This document shows positions 55,195 to 64,000 of a DNA stretch of 64,000 nucleotides, in pieces. Source of the stretch: Schistocerca nitens (Eukaryota > Arthropoda > Insecta > Orthoptera > Acrididae); contig NC_064619.1 in the NCBI RefSeq assembly GCF_023898315.1, positions 298,382,150 to 298,446,149 on the forward strand, read 5' to 3'. The notes beneath the pieces were generated by a model that was not told the DNA's origin, searched no databases, and saw only the letters and a program-made list of their open reading frames with translations. Position numbers and translations under genes: made by a program. The stretch's first letter is position 1. Every line of letters begins with the position of its first letter.

Positions 55195-56953
55195 CGCATG
55201 AGAGAATGTGTATAAATGAACATTTCGTCAAACCATGGAATACAGGCCTCTTCAAACATGTTGGGGCAACTGAATGGCAGAGCAGAAATTAGCCACTTAA
55301 AAAATAAAAAATATAAAATCTCCACATAATTTCTCGGTCGCTATGCATTTTTGTACCAGTTTTTTGCTCGCACTCAGGGATTTTTGTCGAGACAGTTTTG
55401 TGGGAAATAACTAGCGTTAACCTGTGTACAATGCTTTTTAAGAGGCTTCCATAAACGGATGGAGCTCCACATGGCGAGTTATCTTCGATAAAAGCCAGCA
55501 GCCAAAACTGGGGCACAGGATAAAGAGCACTTCTTTCTTGGTAACGGGTACGGGATGACTCGTAAGATGACACAGCCAAGTGACTAATAAATATGGCCTC
55601 CTTATCCGCTGTTTGTTTGGGCACCAGTGACAAACATTGAAATACTTCGTTATCATGGCCGCTTTAACCTGTTTACATTACTTTCTTTGAACAGATTGTG
55701 GATAATTATTCCTGAAGTATATCATTGATACGACGTTCTAGGGAACGGAATAGTGAAAGAAGCTTCCGACAGCTGGAATCACAGCCGTTTACAAAACACT
55801 CTAAGGGTCGATTCACACTTGACGGATCAGAATGTAAATCAAAACATTCCACTATGCATTTCAAATGGCAGCATTCAAACTGTCTACGGGACGTAAATTT
55901 CAAGGTTTCTCAGCAAGAAGACGTTCTGATGTCAGTGTCGGTTAGATGACGGTGACTTCGTCTGCTGACATCGAAAGTTAATCTTTTCGGCCCGAGCTCA
56001 GTAACGATTTAGCAGCTGGTTTTGTACTTTCTGACTTCGTAGTCATTGTTTTACTGACTGATTTGATTTCGTGATACAATGAGAAGGATCCACAACGACT
56101 CAGATATTTTGTTTAATATGAGTGTTCTTCCTCAAAATCTGAATGCCAGAAATCAAGTAGGTTTTACAATAATAATGGAGCAAAGAAAATGCCTTCCCTT
56201 TACAGAAATAACACAAATTTAAGAAAAGAATTTTTATTTAATAAACTTTTTAACAGTGAAAAAGTCAGTTCTAATGTAGTACTACGAAATTCCCACATAG
56301 ATTAGCCAAAAGAATTATATACATGCTCCAATAAATAATTTTTGGCGTTCTGTATATACGTATTTTCGGTAACAAATAAATATAGATTTTTTGAAATGTT
56401 TAGACCAAATTTTTAGTCTTGTTTAACTTTTCAGCAGTTTTCCACACAAACTTTGCCAATAACATCCGTTACCAATTTGCCTTTATCCCTTAATATACAG
56501 TGTCATTGAGAGTTCCTTAATTCTGCTGCTATATTCCGCCTTTTTGTATCACCAATGGTATCTCAAATCCCCACTTACTCCGTTCGGTACTGAGCCACCC
56601 GAAGTGACGTGATGACGTTTAATCTAGTGTGTGGCGATAACGCCGTTTTCGTCCCGTTCCAGTGAAATCCAGTGTGAATCGGCTTTAAGGCGATGGGTAA
56701 GCATCGCAAATGAAAACCTCGGCAATTTAAAATGGTAACCAATACAGGTATAAAGTTTTACTTCACACTGCTCACGTTGATTCTTCTTGTGTTGTTTGTG
56801 TGTCTCTCACTCCAAGAACATTGTCGATCAGTATCATGATCTGTTGATTGTCCATGACTTTTCTATGCGGTTCTGTGCTCAGTCAAAACCACTGGCTGAA
56901 GTTCTTTAGCCAAAATAATCTCCCACGTCCTGGAACACGTCTGCCACCTACAC
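54734..56953. other. Unassigned sequence with one compound microsatellite
   Basis: CT/GT/GC array at 55118-55198. The remaining frames (up to 114 codons, minus, 55289-55633) have no recognised motif. Confidence 0.45.
55118..55198. repeat. Compound (CT)n(GT)n(GC)n microsatellite
   Basis: Three dinucleotide arrays in succession. Confidence 0.97.
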
Positions 56954-58044
56954 TAATCCGCCAGAACATTATGACCACCACCCCTAACAGCCATTATGTC
57001 CACCTTTGGCAGGGATAACAGCGACGACGTATCGTGGCATGGAAACAATGCGGCCTTGGTAGGTCGCTGAAAGGAGCTGGCACCATATCTGCACACACAC
57101 AACTCATTTAATCCCCGTAAATTCCGAAGAGAAGGACATTGTACTCTGACGCCACGTTCAATCATATTCCAGGTGTGTTCGATCGGGTTCAGATCTGGCG
57201 AGTTGGGGAGCCAGCAAATCAACTGGAAGTCGCCACTGTGTACCTCGAACCATTCCGTCACACTCCTGCCATTGTGACATGGAGCACTATCTTGTTGAAA
57301 AATGCCGCTGCCGTCGGGAAACATGATAAGTCATGGGCTGTACGTGGTGGTCTGTAAACAGCGTACGATACTCCTTGGCCGTCATGGTGCTTTGCACGAG
57401 CTCCAATGTGTCCACGTAAAATCCCCCCCCCCCCCCCCCCCCCCCCCGGAGCGCAATGGAGCCCCCGTCAGCTCGTCTCCGTCTCGCAGTACAGGTGTCA
57501 AGCAGATGTTTCCCTGGAAGACGAACGATTCGCGCACTCCCATCGAAATGATGATGATGAAGGTATCGTGGTTCGTCAGACAAGGCAACGCTTTGCCACT
57601 GCGTCAGTAAACAGTGCCGATGGTCACATGCCAATTCCAGTCGTGGTGTTAACATTGGCACATGCATGGTCGTCGGGAGTGTTCGGTACACTGTGTGTTC
57701 AGACACACTTGTACTCTGCCCGGCATTAAAGTCTAATGTTGGTTCCGACAAAGTTCGCCGCCTGTTCTGTTTCACCAGTCTGCCCAGGCTACAACGTCCG
57801 ACTTCTGTAATGAGCGATGGCCGCCCAACCTCACGTCGTCTGGACGTGATTTCACCTTCCTTTTCGCTACATGTTGAAGACACTCACCACAGCGCTCCTC
57901 GAACACGCGACAAGTCATGCAGTTACCGAAATGCTCGGTGCCGAGCCTCCGTGCCATCACACTCCGCCCTCGGTCAAACTCAGATAGATCGCTTGCCTTC
58001 CCCAGTCTGCTAACGGACAGCACGCTCACTGATACTACCTGCAC
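56953..58044 (-). pseudogene. Tc1-type transposase, few disruptions
   Basis: Reading right to left: ASDLSEFDRGRSVMARRLGT (HTH, 57772-58044), a frame change, then EVGRPSLITEVGRCSLGRLV and SVSEHTVYRTLP (57287-57883). SVALSDEPRY carries the first Asp of the DDE triad. A Gly run from the poly-C tract follows, then YRTLFTDHHVQPM. A third frame (56953-57324) resumes with FPDGSGIFQQDSAPCHNGRS (second Asp) and LPNSPDLNPIEHTWNMIERG (catalytic Glu present). All three catalytic residues remain, but at least two frameshifts separate the parts. Confidence 0.88.
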
Positions 58045-58155
58045 AGTTCGTGTGTCTGACTAGCAGTCATTCCTCGCCAGGTGACGCTGCTATCGCCTGG
58101 ACGAGATTATATCGAGGGCAGGTCGGCGGTCATAATGTTCTGGCTGACCAGAGTA
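56954..58155 (-). mobile_element. Tc1-type transposon with both ends
   Basis: The inverted ends CCAGAACATTATGACCACC (left, about 56961) and GGTCATAATGTTCTGG (right, to about 58143) surround a minus-strand transposase. TA lies at both edges (56954-56955 and about 58154-58155). Length of 1.2 kb and DD34E motifs fit Tc1. A run of 25 C (57423-57447) has expanded within the coding region. Confidence 0.88.
57423..57447. repeat. Poly-C tract within transposase gene
   Basis: 25 uninterrupted C residues, giving a polyglycine run on minus. Confidence 0.97.
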
Positions 58156-59208
58156 TCTTTCCTTGAAGTCTAAGCTGCAACAGGTAGTATCTATTGTTGT
58201 GCATTATTTAGCCACAGTATTCTAGTTTCTTCTCTTGATGGTATTGAGAATTTATAATTTTTTATTCATAAACCGTAGTACTGTCCCGTTTCTGTATGTC
58301 CATGATATCTTTGATATCTTTAATATCTTTCGATACATCCACATTTGAAATGTCTCCGATTTCTTACCTAATACTGCGGTAAGTGTCAATGATTCAACTC
58401 CACTGTAGGATACTGAACACGTAGTATCAAAGTAGCAGAGTGCAAAGCGTAATACCTATATCACGGCTTGTCAGAATTTTCTTCACTTTCTAGAACGAAC
58501 TTCAATTTTGTAGCAAATTTCTTGAGAAAAGTCCCAGTTATCTCTAATTGAAGGAGCACAAAAGTGTTACTTCCCTGCTACAAGTACGCTGAATACATCC
58601 GAAAGCAACGACATCTCGCGTCCCCGTCAACGCTTCGTTCCCTCGTAACGAGCTACATGTGGAGCCATTAATTCCGTCTGCCATTCTTCTTCCTTTAGCT
58701 CCGTAGGGATGTTCTCCATACGGCAATGCATCACCAACCGTTAACTACTTACGAGTGTATCCAGTGCTGTAAATCTACGAGTCGAATTCAAACAGTGGAG
58801 GTACGCGTCCCGTTGTCACGGAAGGCCGTTTATCATAACGATAAAAATTCCTCGGGTCAATTTAGGCCACCGGAGTGCCATGCCACAAATCAGTAAACAT
58901 GTTATTAGATTCTGGATGAAAGACAAGTCAGCTATACCAGCATATGTGGCGTATTATTTTCGTAGCAGCGGAACGTAAATTCTAATATTATCGGTTGCCT
59001 TTGGGTGCACCAGCTATGGTTGACATATTGTTCGAAGTTCATGCTCTTAATTCACTTTTCTCCTTTGCAGCCGCAGTAAGCAGAGAAAGTTCAGCGACCA
59101 AACGACGTGCGTTGTTTAAGTGTTTCGGAAATAATGCCACGTTCCCCTTCATTGTTGGCGATATTTGTTTTACGGGCATTAGAGCGTGGTCCAATGTGTA
59201 ATTCTCTG
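58156..59208. other. Unassigned AT-rich sequence
   Basis: Short imperfect TGATATCTT repeats at about 58300-58335. No gene recognised. Confidence 0.5.
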
Positions 59209-59434
59209 TCTAACGTTTCGTCTTCGGAAGCTGGGTATACCATCAGACACTACGACTAAGAAAGCAGTTGCAGTCTCAAACTAGCTCTGTTTTTACGTAT
59301 CCAACCACCGGCCGATTCGTGACGTCGATACGTAAAAAACACATCGGCTTGTGAGCTAATTTGAGACTGCAACCGCTTTCCTAGTCATCACAGTGTCTGA
59401 TCGTGTCTCCAACACTGGAAGACGAAACGTTAGC
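59209..59434. mobile_element. Short inverted-repeat MITE
   Basis: The left end CTAACGTTTCGTCTTCGGAAG and right end GGAAGACGAAACGTTAGC are inverted. A second inverted pair is GCAGTTGCAGTCTCAAACTAGC and GAGCTAATTTGAGACTGCAA. TTTTTACGTATC/GATACGTAAAAAA forms the inner stem. The 226 bp are almost wholly palindromic, without coding sequence. Confidence 0.85.
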
Positions 59435-60026
59435 AAGAGGATTACGCCTTCGACTACGGCATCAAGCTCAAAATATCACCAAAAAACACAAATACCAGCT
59501 GCGAAAGCGTGCAATCTACGACGTTCCTCCTTACACAACCAATTTTTCGCCCCTCTCCTCGAATATAAGCTGAATTCTCATGCGATCAGTTCAGTCAACA
59601 CTGAGTGTTCAACTAGCCGGGAACACCAATCAATCCTGATGATCTCTCAGCGGAAGGGTCGAATCACAATGAACAGGAAAAGTCAAAAGCTTTAACCTTT
59701 TTCTTTATTTCTTTACCTCTTTACAATTTCAAGTTTTTTTACACACCAAAAAGAGCAATGATTTTTGGTTGTGACTGAGAGGAAACCTGATGTCTGGAAT
59801 CAGTCGCACCAAATAGTGATCTTTATTGTTCCAAATCGACGCATCGCCTAAGGCCCCCCCCCCCCTTCCCTGCCTGATTTAAATATTGTGGCTTCCACAG
59901 GACAACAGTAAGTGTAATTTAATGTTTCTTGATAGTAAGAAAATTTTAAGTAGATCAACTAAATCGCTATCACTTCCACCGCAAGTCTGGAAGTGCGAGG
60001 ACGGACGGACGGACGGACGGACTGAC

Positions 60027-60068
<42 letters not shown>

Positions 60069-60470
60069 CATGCGCGCGTGTGTGAGAAATTAAGAAGGGG
60101 AGTCAGTATCGAGACACTATACAAATCAAGTAAGGGTGCTTAGGGTTTAACGTTCCATCGACAACGAAGTCATTTGGCACAACATACTTAGTTTATTTTC
60201 AGTGTTTCCTTCTTGCGTTTTTGGTGACATGTGCACAATACAAAACTAAATCCTGGGGGATTTCGACATGGGCCATCAGTAAGCAGTGTCTCGTGGTTTG
60301 CAGCTCAAGATAGAAGTCACATGTGAAAGATGAAAACTCAGACGACGTAATTTTCGATCCTTGATGCGTATAGGAAATAAAAATTTAATAACCCGAAGTA
60401 CAGACAGTCGACGAACTTTTATTCATAAAATATATTCGATTTTTTTGTTCTTGAATTACAATAGATCGAT
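59435..60470. other. Unassigned sequence with microsatellites
   Basis: Includes a (GGAC)n(AC)n array at 60001-60066 and a poly-C run near 59855. No gene recognised. Confidence 0.5.
60001..60066. repeat. (GGAC)n(AC)n microsatellite
   Basis: Six near-perfect GGAC units followed by about 36 bp of AC. Confidence 0.96.
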
Positions 60471-60618
60471 AGCAGAAGTTAATTCAGTACATTTATTTAT
60501 CTGAATCAAAAAGACAAACACAATACATGGTAATTACTATTAAAAGCAGAAGTTAATTCAGTACATTTATTTATTTGAATCAAAAAGACAAACACAAACA
60601 TGGTAATTATTATCAAGC
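60471..60618. repeat. Tandem duplication of about 74 bp
   Basis: Two head-to-tail copies beginning AGCAGAAGTTAATTCAGTAC (60471 and 60545), with a few differences such as TTATCTG versus TTATTTG. Confidence 0.92.
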
Positions 60619-60834
60619 TACACTACTGGTGACCAGAATCTTGCAACTTCAAATACGCTCGGATTTGCTTTATAGTCAGTGTTTGTACGTAGTCACTGCA
60701 GGTGGTATCCAAAGGAAGTGTCATTTCTGTAGATTGCTCCTGAATCTCCCAACTTCAGAACAGGGAGGGGGGGGGGGGGCTGAGTGACCTCCACACGATT
60801 CAACCGCGTTCGTGCCCAAGTGGAAGGGTCCCCG

Positions 60835-61034
60835 GCCGGCCGGTGTGGCCGAGCGGTTCTAGGCGCTACAGTCTGAAACCGCGCGACCGCTAAGGACGCA
60901 GGTTCGAATCCTGCTTCGGGCACGGATGTGTGTGATGTCCTTACATTTCTTAGGTTTAAATAGTTCTAAGTTCTAGGGGACTGATGACCTCAGATGCTAA
61001 GTCCCATAGTGGTCAGAGAAATTTGACCCATTTG
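60835..61034 (+). mobile_element. tRNA-derived SINE (Leu/Ser-type head)
   Basis: A box TGGCCGAGCGG at 60846-60856 and B box GGTTCGAATCC at 60901-60911. The tail reads GGGACTGATGACCTCAGATG and ends CATTTG. It is flanked by AGGGTCCCCG (60825-60834 and 61035-61044), a perfect 10-bp duplication. Confidence 0.94.
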
Positions 61035-61044
61035 AGGGTCCCCG

Positions 61045-61409
61045 CAGGGAGAGGTCACACATAATTTATTCTCAAGTCAAGAAACCCACAATTGTTTCCT
61101 TGCTGTTGATTTGTATGATTCTCCTGGTGAGAGTGATTTGTTCTCTCCGTGTTAGCAGCTATTTCACGGCGAATATCCGATGGTGCTATGCCTGCGAGCC
61201 GGAAGAGTTTTGAAAGTGGTGTTGGTTTCAAATGGTTTCAAACAACCGGTAATAAGTCTATACGTTTTTTTTTAGTGCCTTATCAATTGTGTTTGCGAGA
61301 ATAAATTTGCACCGGACTGGGGACGTAAACCGTGCAGCACTGTGAGATGTTGCTAGAGCCGATATTTTCAGTGTCTGTGGTCGAGAGCTCCCCGTGCACG
61401 GACATATAG
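61045..61409. other. Unassigned sequence
   Basis: Nothing recognised. Confidence 0.5.
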
Positions 61410-61780
61410 CCTAAAGATTAGTGTGGAACTCCGGCCTTTCCGAACAGCGTTCGGTAAATGCGGAAAGGTGAACTACGCCAACGTTATTACCGACTGCGTC
61501 CAAACAGGACCAGCGTACTGTCATTCTTTTCTTCGCTGCCGAAGAACAAACACTGGCAGACATCCATCGAAGAATGAAGAACGTGTATTGGGCAGCTTGT
61601 CGGTCGAAAGCCACCGTTGTGGTATGGTACGCTAAGGGATGCTGCTGCTTCATGATAACGCAAGTCTCGATATCGCAAAAGTCGTAATGTAGACTTTACT
61701 GCAACTCGAGTGGGACACACTCGAGCACCCGCCCTACAGTCGTCATATCTTCCGATGCCATTATTAAGACTTCGGTCTTA
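61410..61780 (+). pseudogene. Mariner-type transposase fragment
   Basis: In pieces on plus: GMLLLHDNASLDIAKVVM (second catalytic block) and QLEWDTLEHPPYS (start of the third block), separated by a stop. The pattern matches mariner transposases (VLLHDNARPH ... LEHPPYSPDL). The third Asp is lost. The upstream part (61423-61620) gives AEEQTLADIHRRMKNVYW in one frame, and its assignment is uncertain. Confidence 0.55.
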
Positions 61781-62080
61781 TTTATTTATTGCCAAATTAT
61801 AGACCTGTTGCCTGATGTTTAAAACAGGTCGTATATCTTACAATTTTCATTTTTCATCTTTTTACAGTTTTCTTTCCTTTTGTTTTATCTACAACATTTA
61901 CAAAGAATGATACTTTTCAAAATAACAATAATTTAAGGTTGAAATATAAATAAAAATTTGTTGTTTTTTAAGAAGAATATAAAAAGAAGATAGGATAGAT
62001 GAGAGATTTGTTAGTACCATCACCGAGTGTGACTGACGGTGAATAATTCGGAATGGTTTCTTCGAGCCGTTGACCGCCAG

Positions 62081-62125
<45 letters not shown>

Positions 62126-62712
62126 TGGTTATTAGTAGGTCTCTTGAAGGATGCGGTGTCGTCGAGTATCGAGAGCGACGCAAGAAATAGCGAACGCCAC
62201 TGCACAGCAAAGAGGTATCACGAGGAGCCAATGAGATGCCAGGAAGAAGCCGTAACTCCCGCAGACCCGAGGAGCCACTGCCGCGACTCTACTATCAAAT
62301 AGCGTCGCCAGAGGCCAGGAGGGCAGTTCTGTTCGAAGTCGGATCCTGCCCACTTCCTGGAAGTTCCTGTCGGAGTAACGTCGTTGTGCTGCCCACTCGC
62401 CGTGACACAGCCGGTGTCAACCGTCGGGGAGTGAAGAGACAGCCAAAGCTATCAGACCTGTGTCAACAAGTGTCTACGAACTTGCGTATCCTCGTGACTG
62501 TAGTGAAGCCACAGTACGGCCATTCTGAACCGCAAGTCCGCGTGTGCAGTTTAACAGCTACAGCCGAATAAGGCAAGCAGAGATAAGTTTTGTTGTAATT
62601 AATAAAGTATTACGTATTCAGCATGTTCTAATTAATTTAGTAGCCACCTCAGTGCCGACGACGTTTGATACAACAAAAATGACCTTGGAAGGTCGACGAT
62701 TTCAACTTGGTT
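61781..62712. other. Unassigned sequence with (AC)n
   Basis: An (AC)n array spans 62080-62123. The plus frame 62236-62571 (111 codons) has no recognised domain. Confidence 0.4.
62080..62123. repeat. (AC)n microsatellite
   Basis: About 44 bp of AC repeats. Confidence 0.97.
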
Positions 62713-62725
62713 TGTCGGTGGGATG

Positions 62726-62932
62726 TTCAAATGGGTGTTCAAATGTGTGTGAAATCTTATGGGACTTAACTGCTAAGGTCATCAGTCCCTAAGCTTACAC
62801 ATTACTTAACCTAAATTATCCTAAGGACAAACACACACACCCAACCCCGAGGGAGGACTCGAACCTCCTCCGGGATAAACCGCACAGTCCATGACTGCAG
62901 CGCCTGAGACCGCTCGGCTAATCCCGCGCAGC
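62726..62932 (-). mobile_element. tRNA-derived SINE, 'GGTTCGAGTCCTCC' subfamily
   Basis: Minus-strand copy. The head at right is ATTAGCCGAGCGGTCTCAGG (A box), the B box GGTTCGAGTCCTCC (complement of about 62857-62870), and the tail GACTGATGACCTTAGCAG. Flanked by TGTCGGTGGGATG (62713-62725) and TGTCGATGGGATG (62933-62945), with one difference. The head differs from the main SINE family but the tail is shared. Confidence 0.9.
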
Positions 62933-62945
62933 TGTCGATGGGATG

Positions 62946-64000
62946 ACTGCCTCAATGCTCGCGGCAATTTTGCCTGATTCGCGTACCGATTCTGAACTGT
63001 ACGGCCTTCGAACGGAAACTTGTTGATCATCCCTTATACATCAGGCACTGCTAGTTACTTTGGATGGGGTGTATTTACTATGATGTGACAAGCATGAAAT
63101 TAGTGAATGTTGTTATTGATTTGATGAAAGCAAAATATCGGCGAAAGCTACAGGAAAGTGTTTGTCTCTCATGCTGTATTTCGACCTGCGTGTACTCTTA
63201 AATTCTAGCGATTATTTTGTACATCAAGAACAAGTCAAGTAGAGCGTTAGAAGAAGGGAAATTCAGCACGTTCATCATCCGCGGGCGAAATTTGCCTCTC
63301 CCGAGTGCTTTTATTAGCAACAGGGGTCATTCAGCAAGAGATCCATCGCAAGGGGCGGTGTCAAGAACGAGTCTGCGACACGGCGCGCTGAATGGCGGCA
63401 GACGTGCGGAGGTTTTGCCGGCGGCCGCGATCTGTCTAACCGCCGCGTCCCCGCTACCCCTCCGGACGCGACCCTGTCGTCACCCTCACGCACACGCGCA
63501 CACACGCGGCCAGTGACGTCAGACGCCGCCCATTGTTCTCTGACTTTCGCCCATCGCCGGTTAATTACAAAAAAACGGGCGCGCGCCGGCCACGCCGCGC
63601 TCACAATGGGTTTCCGCGGCCCTCCTCGACCCAGTGGGGAACGTGCCTGGCTGCCTCGCTGCCCGCCGGCCCGCCCCCCCCCCCCTTCACGTGAACAGTG
63701 GCGCTCGAGAGCTGACGAGCGGCGGCGAGAAAAGCAAGGATGGGAGGAGGACGCGCCGGCATACGCGCTCGTTCGAGGGTGGCGGGCGCCAGCAGCGGCC
63801 AAACAAAACGACCGGCTGCGCAGCGAAGCGAATTTTTGACATTCCTCACTGGAAACGAGGTACGGGTCCTGGGTGGGCTTCTGGAGGCGGTCGCAGTTTC
63901 TTACTTTCTTCTCCTCCTCACCCCCCCCCCACCACCACCACCCCAAATATAATTTGTTGTCACTTTTAACGTACCACAATTGCCTAGGAATCAATAACAT
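62946..64000. other. CpG-rich segment at window end
   Basis: About 63250-63850 is the most CpG-rich part of the window, with runs such as GGGCGCGCGCCGGCCACGCCGCG. It also contains CCCATTGTTCTCTG and CGGTTAATTACAAAAA, which look like Sox- and homeodomain-type sites. Long frames on both strands (228 codons minus, open at the edge, and 108-111 plus) overlap each other and are Arg/Pro/Gly-rich, so I treat them as chance. A promoter or conserved enhancer of a gene beyond the right edge is possible. Confidence 0.35.

Noticed and set aside
63314-64000. 228-codon minus frame running off the window edge
   Set aside because: Overlaps long frames on the other strand, is Arg/Gly/Pro-rich and lies in the most GC-rich part of the window. 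No domain or splice signal.

Overview
This is an animal nuclear window that is mostly transposable-element debris. I see no host protein-coding exon, functional tRNA, rRNA or CRISPR array that I can defend. The repertoire points to an acridid grasshopper, most likely a Schistocerca-like locust. It contains several copies of tRNA-derived SINEs with a Leu/Ser-type head and the tail that reads 'GATGTCCTTAGGTTAG ... GGGACTGATGACCTC'. It also contains an RTE-like LINE ending in CAA repeats, a jockey-like LINE ending in TAGATG repeats, several Tc1/mariner families, and long CT/GT and AC microsatellites. The organism assignment is inference from recognised repeat families, not from a host gene. With no coding exon found, the window is probably intergenic or lies within a very long intron.

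Layout. 1-9.2 kb: SINE, jockey-like LINE (RT on minus), mariner relic, GC-rich segment near 4.7-5.1 kb, SINE, tRNA-bearing foldback element, SINE joined to an RTE fragment. 9.2-15.4 kb: a TTAA-flanked long-TIR element split by an almost intact 3.3-kb RTE-like LINE, then a Tc1 element split by a jockey-like LINE. 15.4-26.7 kb: SINEs of several families, a composite foldback repeat, compound microsatellites, a three-layer nest (SINE within SINE within Tc1) and a second nested SINE pair. 27-35.4 kb: a 36-bp minisatellite, jockey-like and RTE-like relics, an inverted-repeat MITE, Tc1 fragment and SINEs. 36-43 kb: GC-rich segments, a tRNA-bearing element with a perfect 10-bp target-site duplication, and a 1.24-kb element whose 254-bp arms differ at only two positions and each carry a tRNA-like unit followed by a (TA)n tract. 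43-48.4 kb: a mariner with intact ends but internal deletion, RTE relics, a foldback element. 48.4-53.9 kb: low in recognisable repeats. 54-64 kb: mariner and Tc1 elements, a small inverted-repeat MITE, SINEs, and a CpG-rich segment at the right end.

The nested insertions allow a relative chronology. Tc1, TTAA and LINE layers come first, followed by several tRNA-SINE families whose target-site duplications are still readable. The most unusual objects are the two kinds of inverted-repeat elements that carry tRNA-like modules in their arms, one with the tRNAs facing inward and one with them facing outward.
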